In this document: piece after piece, positions 55,246 to 64,000 of the stretch
Numbering within the stretch: position 1 is the stretch's first letter
How the letters are laid out: every line of letters begins with the position of its first letter
Assembly: GCA_958431225.1 (NCBI GenBank)
Contig: OY288107.1
Coordinates: forward strand, 1,949,501-2,013,500
DNA from: an uncultured Alphaproteobacteria bacterium
GTDB lineage: Bacteria; Pseudomonadota; Alphaproteobacteria; Puniceispirillales; UBA1172
Reading direction: 5' to 3'
DNA length: 64,000 nt
Notes under the pieces: model-generated
Seen by the model: only the letters and a program-made list of their open reading frames with translations
What the model was told of the DNA's origin: nothing
Databases searched by the model: none
Program-made: the position numbers and the translations under genes

Positions 55246-56558
55246 GCGCGATTCTAAACATTCACGCACGGCAAATTTTGGACAGCCGCGGCAACCCCAC
55301 CGTGGAGGTTGATGTCGCACTAGAAGACGGCGTCATGGGGCGGGCGAGTGTGCCTTCGGGGGCTTCCACTGGGGCTTTTGAAGCCGTTGAACGCCGCGAT
55401 GGTGATATGAAAAAATTTCACGGAAAGGGCGTTGAAGGCGCGGTGGCAAGCATCAATGATGAAATCGCCAAAACCTTACTAGAATGGGATGCTTTTGACC
55501 AACACGGCATCGACCAAGCCATGATTGAACTTGACGGCACGGAAAATAAATCACGCCTCGGGGCGAATGCGATTCTGGGGGTGAGCCTTGCCGTATGCCG
55601 TGCCGCCGCTATGTCCTCGGGGCAACCCCTTTGGCGTTATATTAGCAGGACACTCGTGCCGGACATGCACGCCCCAAAAACACCCACACACATAATGCCG
55701 ACACCGATGATGAATATCATCAATGGCGGTGCGCATGCCGATAACGCCCTAGATGTGCAGGAATTTATGATTATGCCGGTGGCGGCGGAAAATTTTGCCG
55801 ATGCCGTGCGCGTAGGGGCAGAGATTTTTCATGCCTTGCGCGCATTATTGAAAGAAAAAGGATTATCGGTTGCAGTAGGCGATGAAGGCGGTTTCGCCCC
55901 CGCCATTAACGATACCGCCCAAGCCATAGATTACATTCTGGCGGCGACAGAATCGGCTGGCTATAAACCCGCCGAGGACATCATGCTGGCACTAGACGCC
56001 GCCGCTAGCGAGTATTTTCGCGGCGGTAAATACCACCTTGAAGGCGAGGGCAAGTCCCTGACTAGTGGCGAGATGCTGGCATATTGGCAAAAATTGGTGG
56101 ATGCTTACCCGATTTGTTCCATTGAAGACCCGCTTGCCGAAGATGATTGGGATGGCTATGTTGCGCTGACCGCAGAATTGGGGGGCAGGGTGCAGCTCGT
56201 GGGGGATGATTTATTCGTCACCAATCTTGACCGCCTCAATAAAGGCATCGCGCGCAAAGCCGCCAATGCGATTTTGATTAAGGTCAATCAAATCGGCACA
56301 TTGACCGAAACCATGAACGCCATCATGCGGGCGCAAAGTGCGGATATGGGGGTGGTCATCTCGCATCGTTCTGGCGAAACCGAGGATGATTTTATCGCCG
56401 ATTTGGCGGTCGCTACCAATGCCGGACAGATAAAAACCGGCTCATTATCGCGCTCTGACCGCACGGCAAAATACAACCAACTCATCCGCATTGAAGAAAT
56501 GTTGGGGCATAATGCTAGCTATGCGGGCAAGCGGTTCTTGCCGGCAAAAGCGAAATAA
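55242..56558 (+). CDS. eno: Enolase
   Basis: 438-residue glycolytic enzyme converting 2-phosphoglycerate to PEP. Motifs are [46 protein letters not shown] with substrate His/Glu, [13 protein letters not shown] with Mg2+ ligands and [16 protein letters not shown] with the catalytic Lys; [20 protein letters not shown] follows. Full length and intact. Confidence 0.97.
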   Translation: MSAILNIHARQILDSRGNPTVEVDVALEDGVMGRASVPSGASTGAFEAVERRDGDMKKFHGKGVEGAVASINDEIAKTLLEWDAFDQHGIDQAMIELDGTENKSRLGANAILGVSLAVCRAAAMSSGQPLWRYISRTLVPDMHAPKTPTHIMPTPMMNIINGGAHADNALDVQEFMIMPVAAENFADAVRVGAEIFHALRALLKEKGLSVAVGDEGGFAPAINDTAQAIDYILAATESAGYKPAEDIMLALDAAASEYFRGGKYHLEGEGKSLTSGEMLAYWQKLVDAYPICSIEDPLAEDDWDGYVALTAELGGRVQLVGDDLFVTNLDRLNKGIARKAANAILIKVNQIGTLTETMNAIMRAQSADMGVVISHRSGETEDDFIADLAVATNAGQIKTGSLSRSDRTAKYNQLIRIEEMLGHNASYAGKRFLPAKAK

Positions 56559-56561
56559 CGC

Positions 56562-56590
56562 TTGACGCGGGGCGACGGATTTGATTCAAT
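56562..56590 (+). promoter_or_regulatory. Candidate leaderless promoter of ftsB-like gene
   Basis: TTGACG (56562-56567), 17 bp, TTCAAT (56585-56590), seven bases, then the ATG at 56598. An alternative ATG at 56589 lies inside the -10, so if the promoter is real the start must be 56598. Confidence 0.5.
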
Positions 56591-56597
56591 GTGCGCT

Positions 56598-56888
56598 ATG
56601 TTGGCTATACGGAAAAAATTATTGCTGGTTTTTAACCTGCTTTTGCTAGTGATTATGGGCAATTTTCTCATGAGCGCGCTGACGGATTGGCAAGCTATGC
56701 GGGTGCAGACAGGCGAAATTATCGCCCTTGAAGCCGAACAAAATAATCTCAAAACCATTGAAGCGCATTTGCAAAATAAAGTCAGCCTATTATCGCAACA
56801 AGAAATTGATGCCGATATTCTGGGCGAATTGGCGCGGCGCAAAAACGCGCTCTATGGTGCGGATGAGACGGTGATTTTTACGGATTAG
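56598..56888 (+). CDS. ftsB: Septum formation initiator (FtsB/DivIC) family protein
   Basis: 96-residue bitopic protein with a short cytoplasmic N terminus, one membrane segment (LLLVFNLLLLVIMGNFL) and a coiled-coil periplasmic region rich in Glu/Leu (EIIALEAEQNNLKTIEAHL). FtsB/DivIC links FtsL and FtsQ in the divisome. Position between eno and pdhA is standard in alphaproteobacteria. The start at 56598 fits the leaderless promoter; 56589 would add three residues. Confidence 0.85.
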   Translation: MLAIRKKLLLVFNLLLLVIMGNFLMSALTDWQAMRVQTGEIIALEAEQNNLKTIEAHLQNKVSLLSQQEIDADILGELARRKNALYGADETVIFTD

Positions 56889-57009
56889 CCATTAACCGAA
56901 TCTAGTTAAAATTGAAAATTGTCAATGAAAACAACGATAAAAAATCTGTTGTAATTTATTCATTTTCTGCAAAAATAGGCGACACATTTCCTTATATGGA
57001 GCCAATTTC

Positions 57010-58098
57010 ATGGCAAAGCCCCCCAAAAAATCCCCCAAAAAACCGGCCGCGAAATCAGCGACTAAAAAAGCCAAAAAGAGCATCAAGCGGGTGCCGGGTC
57101 GTCCGCCCAAAAACGCCGCTATCGCTCGCCCTGATACTGATGCCATGCTCGGGCTTTATGAGGAGATGCTGCTCATCCGCCGTTTTGAAGAAAAGGCGGG
57201 GCAGCTTTACGGCATGGGGATGATTGGCGGATTCTGCCACCTTTACATCGGACAAGAAGCCATCGTCGTCGGCATGCAATCCATAGCCAAAGAAGGTGAC
57301 AGCGTCATAACCTCATACCGCGACCACGGGCATATGTTGGCTTGCGGCATGTCAGCGGATGGGGTGATGGCGGAACTGACCGGACGCCGCGACGGCTATT
57401 CCAAAGGCAAGGGCGGGTCCATGCACATGTTCAGCCGCGACAAAAATTTCTACGGCGGGCATGGCATTGTCGCCGCGCAAGTGCCTATCGGTTTAGGCTT
57501 GGCGTTCGCGCATCAATATAAAGAAGATGGCGGGGTGGCGCTGACCTATTTTGGCGATGGGGCGATCAATCAGGGGCAGGTTTATGAAAGTTTCAACATG
57601 GCGGCGCTATGGAATCTGCCGTTGGTGTTTATCATTGAAAATAATCAATACGGCATGGGAACATCGGTGAGTCGGGCGGCGGCGGGGCGGGCATTAGCCG
57701 ACCGCGGCAAAGCCTATGGCATTCCGGGGATGCAGGTGGATGGCATGAATGTGCTCACCGTGCGTGAGGCCGGGGCGGAGGCGATGGCATATTGCCGTGC
57801 CGGCAAAGGGCCGTATATTTTGGAAATGCAAACCTATCGCTATCGCGGGCATTCCATGTCCGACCCAGCAAAATACCGCACCCGCGAAGAAGTAGATGCC
57901 ATGCGCAAACAGCGCGACCCCATTGATACTTTGCGCGAATTGCTAGCCAGCGAGGGCGTGGAAAACGACAAAATAAAAACCATTGATGCCGAGGTCAAAG
58001 CCGTGGTCAGCAAAGCCGCCGATTTCGCCCAAGCAAGCCCCGAGCCTGACCCTGCGGAATTATGGACGGATATTTTAATAGAAGGGCGCGCATCATGA
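57010..58098 (+). CDS. pdhA: Pyruvate dehydrogenase E1 component alpha
   Basis: 362-residue thiamine-diphosphate E1 alpha subunit. The TPP motif is [18 protein letters not shown]...ENN near residues 180-210, and the phosphorylation-loop region [15 protein letters not shown] is near 280. The first ~45 residues form an unusually Lys/Pro/Ala-rich basic extension ([15 protein letters not shown]) before the conserved [25 protein letters not shown] block. A TATGGAG site precedes the ATG; the 121-base upstream gap is AT-rich and likely holds the operon promoter. Four-base ATGA overlap with pdhB. Confidence 0.96.
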   Translation: MAKPPKKSPKKPAAKSATKKAKKSIKRVPGRPPKNAAIARPDTDAMLGLYEEMLLIRRFEEKAGQLYGMGMIGGFCHLYIGQEAIVVGMQSIAKEGDSVITSYRDHGHMLACGMSADGVMAELTGRRDGYSKGKGGSMHMFSRDKNFYGGHGIVAAQVPIGLGLAFAHQYKEDGGVALTYFGDGAINQGQVYESFNMAALWNLPLVFIIENNQYGMGTSVSRAAAGRALADRGKAYGIPGMQVDGMNVLTVREAGAEAMAYCRAGKGPYILEMQTYRYRGHSMSDPAKYRTREEVDAMRKQRDPIDTLRELLASEGVENDKIKTIDAEVKAVVSKAADFAQASPEPDPAELWTDILIEGRAS

Positions 58099-59450
58099 GC
58101 ATCACCATCACCATGCCAGCCCTGTCGCCGACCATGACCGAGGGCAAATTGGCAAAATGGTTCGTCAAAATCGGCGATGCGGTCAGCCCCGGCGATGTCA
58201 TAGCCGAAATTGAAACCGACAAAGCCACCATGGAAGTAGAAGCCCTAGATGACGGCATCATCACCGCGTTGAATGTTGCCGAGGGCGCGGAGGGGATTGC
58301 GGTAGGCACGGTCATCGCCGCCCTTGATGGTGAGGATGATGATGCACCTGAATCCCCCCCTGAAGCCAAAGCACCGCCACCACCTGCCACGAAAGAAGCC
58401 CCGCCACAACCTGCACCACAACCCACTCCTAGCGTTGCGGTAGAATACGACGGCGAGGTCGCCCCCCTAACCATCCGTGAAGCCTTGCGCGATGCCATGG
58501 CGGAGGAAATGCGCCGCGATGACCGCGTGTTTTTAATGGGCGAAGAAGTCGCCGAATATCAAGGCGCGTATAAAGTCTCGCAAGGGCTATTGGATGAATT
58601 CGGCGCAAAACGCGTCATTGACACGCCCATCACCGAAATGGGTTTCACCGGGCTAGGCGTCGGGGCAGCATTCGCTGAATTGCGCCCGATTATTGAGTTT
58701 ATGACCTTCAATTTCGCCATGCAAGCGATTGACCAAATCATCAATTCCGCCGCGAAAACGCTGTATATGTCCGGGGGGCAGATGGGGTGTCCTATAGTGT
58801 TTCGCGGACCCAACGGCGCGGCGGCACGGGTCGGGGCGCAACATTCGCAATGCTATGCCAGCTGGTATGCCCACTGCCCGGGGTTAAAGGTGGTCGCGCC
58901 TTGGTCGGCGGCGGATGCCAAGGGGTTGTTGAAATCAGCGATTCGTGATCCGAATCCGGTGATTTTCCTAGAAAACGAAGTGCTTTACGGACAAAGTTTT
59001 GATGTGCCAACCGACCCTGATTGGCTGGTGCCGATTGGCAAGGCGAATATCTTGCGCACGGGGAGTGATGTTACCATCACCGCTTTTTCCATCATGGTCG
59101 GCAAAGCCATGCAAGCCGCCGAACAACTAGCCGAACAAGGCATCAGTGCCGAGGTGATAGATTTGCGTTCCCTGCGTCCGTTGGATATGGAAACGATTAT
59201 CGCGTCAGTGCAGAAAACCAATCGTTTTGTCAGTTGTGAAGAAGGCTTTCCCTTTGCCGGAATCGGTGCGGAATTATCGGCACAAGTGCTGGAAGCGGCG
59301 TTTGATTGGCTAGACGCCCCGCCCGTGCGTGTCGCCGGTGCCGATGTGCCGATGCCGTATGCGGCGAACCTTGAAGCCCTAGCCCTGCCACAAGTGGAAA
59401 CTATCATCACCGCCGTCCATGAAGTCACTTACCAAAAGGGGGGGGAATAG
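58095..59450 (+). CDS. pdhB: Pyruvate dehydrogenase E1 component beta with lipoyl domain
   Basis: 451 residues. Residues 1-80 are a lipoyl domain with the lipoylated Lys in [17 protein letters not shown], followed by an Ala/Pro linker (~85-120) and the E1-beta transketolase domain ([35 protein letters not shown], landmark part [13 protein letters not shown]). A lipoyl domain on E1-beta is characteristic of alphaproteobacteria. 62 bases of this domain (58191-58252) are identical to pdhC. The start at 58095 overlaps the pdhA stop. Confidence 0.96.
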   Translation: MSITITMPALSPTMTEGKLAKWFVKIGDAVSPGDVIAEIETDKATMEVEALDDGIITALNVAEGAEGIAVGTVIAALDGEDDDAPESPPEAKAPPPPATKEAPPQPAPQPTPSVAVEYDGEVAPLTIREALRDAMAEEMRRDDRVFLMGEEVAEYQGAYKVSQGLLDEFGAKRVIDTPITEMGFTGLGVGAAFAELRPIIEFMTFNFAMQAIDQIINSAAKTLYMSGGQMGCPIVFRGPNGAAARVGAQHSQCYASWYAHCPGLKVVAPWSAADAKGLLKSAIRDPNPVIFLENEVLYGQSFDVPTDPDWLVPIGKANILRTGSDVTITAFSIMVGKAMQAAEQLAEQGISAEVIDLRSLRPLDMETIIASVQKTNRFVSCEEGFPFAGIGAELSAQVLEAAFDWLDAPPVRVAGADVPMPYAANLEALALPQVETIITAVHEVTYQKGGE

Positions 59451-59452
59451 CC

Positions 59453-60682
59453 ATGCCGATTGTAATGATGCCCGCCCTATCCCCCACCATGACCGAGGGC
59501 AAATTAGCAAAATGGCTCGTCAAGGAAGGCGACAGCGTGGCATCAGGCGATGTCATAGCCGAAATTGAAACCGACAAAGCCACCATGGAAGTAGAAGCCC
59601 TAGATGAGGGCAAAGTCGCAAGCATTTTGGTGCGCGCGGGTAGTGAGGGCATCGCCGTCGGCACGGCGATTGCGGAAATTTTAGGTGAGGGTGAGGAAAG
59701 CGAAGTGGGTAAGGAAACTACACCGGCACCGAAACCTGCGCCCCAAGAATCCGCCCCTAAAGAAGTTGCGAAACCTGCACCCGCACCTACACCGAAACCC
59801 GCCCCCGCACCCGAAACATCCACCCGCATTTTTGCCAGCCCTTTGGCACGGCGTATTGCCGCCGATAAGGGGCTAGATTTGCGCCAAATTCAGGGAAGCG
59901 GACCCCACGGACGCATCATCAAAGCCGATGTGGAAGGCGGACACACCGCACCCGTTACCGCCCCCACTACTACCTCAACTGATGGCGATTCTACGCTGAT
60001 TCCCATCACTGCAACGCGCAAGGTTATCGCTTCGCGCTTGCAAGAATCCATGCAAACCGCCCCGCATTTTTATATCAATATGGATATCGCCTTGGATGCG
60101 TTGCTTGATGCGCGTAAAGCCGTCAATCAGGGGCAGGATGATGGCGCGAAAATTACCGTCAATGATATGCTAATAAAATGCGCGGCGGCGGCTTTGATGC
60201 GAATTCCCGAGGTCAATACTTCATGGGAAGTCACGGGGGAGGGCGAGGCGATTAGACAATGGCATCACGCCGATATTGCCGTAGCGGTGGCGGCGGAAAG
60301 CGGTTTGGTGACGCCGATAGTCTGGCAAGCCGACCAAAAATCCCTCACCAAAATATCGGCGGAAATGCGGGAACTCATCGCCAAAGCCCAAGACGGCAAA
60401 CTAAAACTAAACGAATTCAGCGGCGGCAGTTTCACCATCTCCAACCTAGGCATGTTCGGGGTGAGTTCATTCACCGCCGTCATCAACCCGCCCCACGGCG
60501 CGATTTTGGCAATCGGGGCAGGGCGCGAAATGGCTGTGGCGAAAAATGGCGCGCTTGAGATCGCTACCATGATGACCGCCACGCTATCCTGCGACCATCG
60601 GGTGATAGATGGTGCGGTGGGGGCGAAATGGATGGCAGCGTTTAAGGAAATCGTTGAAACGCCGATGTTGGCGTTTATTTGA
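59453..60682 (+). CDS. pdhC: Dihydrolipoamide acetyltransferase (PDH E2)
   Basis: 409-residue core of the PDH complex. One lipoyl domain at ~1-78 ([15 protein letters not shown]), an Ala/Pro/Lys-rich linker, the E1/E3-binding domain near 128-162 ([31 protein letters not shown]) and the catalytic domain from ~185, ending with the active-site motif [15 protein letters not shown]. It transfers acetyl groups to CoA. Two bases follow pdhB. Confidence 0.96.
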   Translation: MPIVMMPALSPTMTEGKLAKWLVKEGDSVASGDVIAEIETDKATMEVEALDEGKVASILVRAGSEGIAVGTAIAEILGEGEESEVGKETTPAPKPAPQESAPKEVAKPAPAPTPKPAPAPETSTRIFASPLARRIAADKGLDLRQIQGSGPHGRIIKADVEGGHTAPVTAPTTTSTDGDSTLIPITATRKVIASRLQESMQTAPHFYINMDIALDALLDARKAVNQGQDDGAKITVNDMLIKCAAAALMRIPEVNTSWEVTGEGEAIRQWHHADIAVAVAAESGLVTPIVWQADQKSLTKISAEMRELIAKAQDGKLKLNEFSGGSFTISNLGMFGVSSFTAVINPPHGAILAIGAGREMAVAKNGALEIATMMTATLSCDHRVIDGAVGAKWMAAFKEIVETPMLAFI

Positions 60683-60691
60683 GGGGCGACA

Positions 60692-62107
60692 ATGACAGAA
60701 AAAACACATTATGATTTGGTGGTCATCGGCGGCGGACCCGGGGGCTATGTCGCGGCGATTCGCGCGAGCCAATTAGGGTTGAAAACCGCCGTGGTGGAAC
60801 GCGAAAATCTGGGCGGAATCTGCTTAAATTGGGGGTGCATCCCCACCAAAGCCCTATTGCGCGCGGCAGAAATTTACCACCTCGCCGCCAATGCCGACCA
60901 ATTCGGCATCAGCATCGGCAAGCTTGATTTTGATTTAGAAAAACTGATAAAACGTTCGCGCGAAGTCGCGGCGACGCTCTCGGCGGGGATTAGCCATTTG
61001 ATGAAGAAAAACAAAATCGCCGTCTTTATGGCAAGCGGAAAATTGGCGGGGAAATCTGGGGAAAATTGGCGGGTGGAATTGGATAAAGGCGATGCGCTGA
61101 CGGCAAGGGCGGTGATTCTTGCCACCGGTGCAAGAGCAAAACACCTCCCCAACATAACCCCTGATGGCAAACAGATCGTCACCTACCGCGATGCGATGAC
61201 ACCGAAAACCCTGCCGAAATCGCTGTTGATTATTGGTTCCGGGGCGATTGGTATGGAATTCGCCTCATTCTATCACGATATTGGCGTTGAAGTCAGTGTC
61301 GTGGAAGCGGCGCCGCGCATTCTGCCGGTGGAGGATGCGGATATATCCACCATGGCGGCGGAAGCCTTTAGCGCGCGGGGAATCAATCTGCACACCGATG
61401 CAAAATTGGAAAAACTGACCGCAGAAAAGGGCAAGGTAGAGGCGCAAATCACTGAAAAGGGCAAATCGCAAAACCTCACCGCCGAACGCGCCATTTTAGC
61501 GGTGGGTATTGAAGCCAATGTTGAAGGATTAGGGCTTGAAGAATCAGGCATCAAATTAGAACGCGGTCATGTCATCACCGACGCAAACGCACAGACCAAC
61601 ATCAAAGGCATCTATGCGATAGGCGACATGGCAGGCGCGCCATGGCTCGCGCATAAAGCCTCGCATGAGGGCATCATCGCCGCCGAACATATCGCCGGAA
61701 ACCATCCTGATGGCGGGGGCGCACACGGCATGAAACCCCAAGACGTGCCATCCTGCACCTATTGCCGTCCGCAGATTGCTAGTGTCGGACTCACCGAAGA
61801 GTCGGCACGTGCGGGCGGGCGCAAAATTCGTGTGGGCAAATTCCCCTTCCTCGCCAACGGCAAAGCCCTCGCCCAAGGCGAATCGAGCGGCATGATCAAA
61901 ACCATTTTTGACGCCAAGACGGGCGAATTATTGGGCGCGCACATGATTGGTGCCGAAGTCACCGAATTGATTCACGGCTATGTCATCGCCCGCCAATGCG
62001 AAGCCACCGAAGCCGAATTGATGGCAAGCATCTTCCCGCATCCAACGCTGTCCGAGGCCATGCACGAATCGGTGTTGGATGCTTTTGATAGAGGGATTCA
62101 TTTCTAA
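60692..62107 (+). CDS. lpdA: Dihydrolipoamide dehydrogenase (PDH E3)
   Basis: 471-residue flavoprotein re-oxidising lipoamide with NAD+. FAD motif [20 protein letters not shown], redox disulfide [19 protein letters not shown] motif [19 protein letters not shown]-binding [24 protein letters not shown] and the catalytic His-Glu pair near [13 protein letters not shown] are all present. Encoded with E1 and E2, so this copy serves PDH; other complexes may share it. Confidence 0.97.
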   Translation: MTEKTHYDLVVIGGGPGGYVAAIRASQLGLKTAVVERENLGGICLNWGCIPTKALLRAAEIYHLAANADQFGISIGKLDFDLEKLIKRSREVAATLSAGISHLMKKNKIAVFMASGKLAGKSGENWRVELDKGDALTARAVILATGARAKHLPNITPDGKQIVTYRDAMTPKTLPKSLLIIGSGAIGMEFASFYHDIGVEVSVVEAAPRILPVEDADISTMAAEAFSARGINLHTDAKLEKLTAEKGKVEAQITEKGKSQNLTAERAILAVGIEANVEGLGLEESGIKLERGHVITDANAQTNIKGIYAIGDMAGAPWLAHKASHEGIIAAEHIAGNHPDGGGAHGMKPQDVPSCTYCRPQIASVGLTEESARAGGRKIRVGKFPFLANGKALAQGESSGMIKTIFDAKTGELLGAHMIGAEVTELIHGYVIARQCEATEAELMASIFPHPTLSEAMHESVLDAFDRGIHF

Positions 62108-62108
62108 A

Positions 62109-63077
62109 ATGGCAGAAGCACAACAACATAGGGGCGTAAAATTACGCGGGGAGGCACGCCACCCTGAAAAGGCGAAAAACCCGCCACGCCCGCAACCGAA
62201 ACGCCCGCATTGGCTCAGGGTAAAAGCCCCACAATCCGAGGGCTATACGCAAACCCGCGACATTATCCGCGAACATAATTTAGTCACCGTCTGCGAGGAA
62301 GCTGCTTGCCCCAATATCGGCGAATGTTGGCAGAAAAAACACGCGACCATGATGATTCTCGGCTCCGTCTGCACGCGGGCTTGTGCGTTTTGTAATGTCG
62401 CCACCGGACGCCCGGACCAACTCGACCCCCACGAGCCAAGCCGTGTTGCCGATGCGGTGGCGAAATTGCAGCTCAATCACGTGGTCATCACTTCGGTGGA
62501 CCGCGATGATTTGGACGATGGCGGGGCAGGGCATTTTGCGCAAGTCATCACCGAAATCCGCACCCGCACCCCCGCCACAACGATTGAGGTTTTAACCCCA
62601 GATTTTCGGCGCAAAACCGGCGCGCTTGAACAAGTGGTGGCGGCGCGCCCTGATGTTTTCAACCACAATTTAGAAACCATCCCGCGCCTTTATCCAAGTG
62701 TCCGCCCGGGAAGCCGTTATTTCCATTCCTTGCGCTTATTGCAACAGGTTAAAGAACTAGACCCAACCATTTTCACCAAATCGGGCGTGATGGTGGGGCT
62801 AGGCGAAACCATGGAAGAAATTTGTCAGGTCATGGATGATTTACGCAGTGCCGATGTTGATTTCATGACCATCGGGCAGTATCTCCAACCAACGCCCAAA
62901 CACCACCCCCTTGACCGCTTTTGGGCTTTGGATGAATTCGCGGAATTGCGCGCGCACGGCGAAGCCAAAGGATTTTTGTTAATTTCCGCCACGCCCCTGA
63001 CACGCTCATCATATCATGCCGATGCCGATTTCGCGGCACTCCGCCAAGCCCGCCAAGCCCACAATGACCGCATATAG
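62109..63077 (+). CDS. lipA: Lipoyl synthase
   Basis: 322-residue radical-SAM enzyme that inserts sulfur into protein-bound octanoyl groups, directly serving the upstream lipoyl proteins. The auxiliary cluster motif is [12 protein letters not shown] near residue 61; the radical-SAM CxxxCxxC is [11 protein letters not shown] near 87. [17 protein letters not shown] and the C-terminal SSYHAD are family-typical. Start at 62109 chosen; the upstream part of the frame lies in lpdA. Overlaps ratA by 14 bases. Confidence 0.96.
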   Translation: MAEAQQHRGVKLRGEARHPEKAKNPPRPQPKRPHWLRVKAPQSEGYTQTRDIIREHNLVTVCEEAACPNIGECWQKKHATMMILGSVCTRACAFCNVATGRPDQLDPHEPSRVADAVAKLQLNHVVITSVDRDDLDDGGAGHFAQVITEIRTRTPATTIEVLTPDFRRKTGALEQVVAARPDVFNHNLETIPRLYPSVRPGSRYFHSLRLLQQVKELDPTIFTKSGVMVGLGETMEEICQVMDDLRSADVDFMTIGQYLQPTPKHHPLDRFWALDEFAELRAHGEAKGFLLISATPLTRSSYHADADFAALRQARQAHNDRI

Positions 63078-63507
63078 CGAACAACGGCTCGTCCCGCACC
63101 TGCCCGAAAACCTCTATCATTTGGTAGGGGATGTGCATGCTTACCCGGAATTTCTGCCGTGGTGTTTAGCGGCGCGGGTGCGCGAGCAAGATGAGCGCAA
63201 AATGGTCGCGGATTTGATGATTGGCTTTCGGCTGTATCGGGAACGTTTTACCTCGTATGTGGATTTTTATCCTGAGACATTGAAACTGCATGTGCGCTAT
63301 GCCGAAGGTCCGTTTAAGCATTTAGAAAATTCGTGGCATTTTCAACCGCATCCAAGCGGATGTTTAATTGATTTCTCAGTTGATTTTGAATTCCGTTCGC
63401 GCCTGTTTCAATCGGTGATGGAATCGCTTTTCTCGGAGGCGGTGATGCGGATGGTCAAGGCTTTTGAGAGCCGTGCCGACACGCTCTATCCGCGTGTTGC
63501 CGAATAG
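63064..63507 (+). CDS. RatA/COQ10-family START-domain protein
   Basis: 147-residue polyketide-cyclase/START-like protein. The stretch [23 protein letters not shown] and [29 protein letters not shown] (in parts: [10 protein letters not shown]) match the COQ10/RatA group, linked to ubiquinone binding in mitochondria and alphaproteobacteria. Follows lipA as is usual in the class. Its 3' end overlaps the convergent amidase gene by 22 bases. Confidence 0.9.
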   Translation: MTAYSEQRLVPHLPENLYHLVGDVHAYPEFLPWCLAARVREQDERKMVADLMIGFRLYRERFTSYVDFYPETLKLHVRYAEGPFKHLENSWHFQPHPSGCLIDFSVDFEFRSRLFQSVMESLFSEAVMRMVKAFESRADTLYPRVAE

Positions 63508-64000
63508 TCGCGTAATGCTTCCGCCATTTTAGCCAGCGCCATCTGCGTGGTTTTTGCGCGCACATTTTCCCGCCCGCCGTCAAATACTTCCCGCCAGCTA
63601 GACACCGCCCCGCCCCGCATAGCCAGCCCGAACCACACCAAGCCAACAGGCTTATCCGCCGACCCGCCATCAGGCCCAGCAATGCCAGTGACAGCAACCG
63701 CAAGACACGGATGCGCGCCCGATTCCCCGCCCAATGCGCCTAATGCGCCGCCCCCCGATGCCCGCAACGCCTCCAAAGCCCCCACTGCCATCAATTCCGC
63801 AACCTGCTGACTAACCGCGCCATATTCTTCAATCACCGCCATAGGCACCCCCAGCATTTCGTGTTTTGCCTCGTTGGAATAGGTGATAAATCCGCGATCC
63901 ACCACCGCCGACGCCCCGGCAATGTCCGTCAGTGCGCCAATAATCATGCCGCCGGTGCAGCTTTCTGCCGTTACCAGCATCACCCCCGCTTGCCGTGCCA
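63486..64000 (-). CDS. CinA C-terminal-type nicotinamide-nucleotide amidase (runs off window)
   Basis: At least 171 residues on the minus strand; the frame is still open at base 64000, reading ARQAGVMLVTAESCTGGMIIG, the usual start region of CinA_C (cited in part: TAESCTGG). Other hallmarks are VVDRGFITYSNEAKHEMLGV and AVTGIAGPDGGSADKPVGLVWFG (landmark GIAGPDGG). The enzyme deamidates nicotinamide mononucleotide (PncC activity). Whether it is a stand-alone domain or the end of a full CinA cannot be seen. The lipA-ratA-cinA order is typical of alphaproteobacteria. Confidence 0.92.
   Translation of the reverse strand, partial: ARQAGVMLVTAESCTGGMIIGALTDIAGASAVVDRGFITYSNEAKHEMLGVPMAVIEEYGAVSQQVAELMAVGALEALRASGGGALGALGGESGAHPCLAVAVTGIAGPDGGSADKPVGLVWFGLAMRGGAVSSWREVFDGGRENVRAKTTQMALAKMAEALRDYSATRG

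Noticed and set aside
57085-57120. GRPPK motif in PdhA resembling an AT-hook
   Set aside because: Single copy in a low-complexity basic tail of a metabolic enzyme; no other DNA-binding feature.

Overview
The window looks like a contiguous piece of chromosome from a free-living, aerobic alphaproteobacterium. Almost every gene block has the order typical of that class: rpsF-rpsR-rplI-dnaB; nuoA-N followed by birA-coaX-rnj; rpiB-glyA-nrdR-ribD-ribE-ribBA-nusB; bamE-chaperone-DUF177-plsX-fabH-ihfA-merR; ppiD-trpE facing tpiA; secG-pyrG-kdsA-eno-ftsB-pdhA-pdhB-pdhC-lpd-lipA-ratA-cinA. The E1-beta subunit carries its own lipoyl domain, another alphaproteobacterial trait. Compact operons, many ATGA overlaps, abundant CTAG and Leu-CTA codons and mixed base composition would fit a marine lineage such as SAR116, but nothing here proves a genus.

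Layout. 1-2.2 kb (minus strand): dnaB (runs off the edge) and the ribosomal genes rplI, rpsR and rpsF, whose L9 and S6 products carry long charged tails. 2.4-3.3 kb: a DapA-family aldolase. 3.3-17.5 kb: all 14 complex I genes without insertions. 17.5-20.6 kb: birA, coaX, RNase J. 20.7-22.7 kb: YHS protein, methylmalonyl-CoA epimerase, DUF1467 protein, DMT exporter. 22.7-28.3 kb: rpiB, glyA, nrdR, riboflavin genes, nusB. 28.4-30.5 kb: H+-pyrophosphatase. 30.6-30.9 kb: an orphan small membrane protein with its own promoter and terminator. 31-36.2 kb: bamE (minus), then envelope, lipid and DNA-architecture genes. 36.2-42 kb: tRNA-Pro, DMT exporter, 3-hydroxyisobutyrate dehydrogenase-like gene, DUF952, tRNA-Leu, peroxiredoxin, GGT-like enzyme. 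41-45.8 kb: a complete Liv-type amino-acid ABC transporter. 45.8-50.1 kb (minus): DMT transporter, trpE, ppiD. 50.2-52.3 kb: tpiA, a large inverted repeat, and an AT-richer poly-glycine lipoprotein gene. 52.4-64 kb: secG to the pyruvate dehydrogenase complex, lipA, ratA, and cinA-type amidase (runs off the edge).

Functionally the window links central metabolism (TPI, enolase, PDH complex, lipoate synthesis) to respiration (complex I, a bc1 assembly chaperone, H+-PPase), amino-acid uptake, cofactor synthesis (biotinylation, CoA, riboflavin, lipoate) and envelope biogenesis.

The most noteworthy signals are: (1) a recurring promoter layout in front of several housekeeping genes that puts the predicted transcription start on the A of the start codon with no Shine-Dalgarno, implying leaderless mRNAs; (2) a 105-bp inverted-repeat element and a compositionally distinct poly-Gly lipoprotein inserted between tpiA and secG; (3) a RibBA homologue that has lost hallmark residues of both its catalytic domains, in a riboflavin operon lacking ribH; (4) a 62-bp perfect repeat shared by the lipoyl domains of pdhB and pdhC. 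No rRNA, CRISPR array, prophage or insertion sequence was seen. No gene-free stretch exceeds 300 bases.
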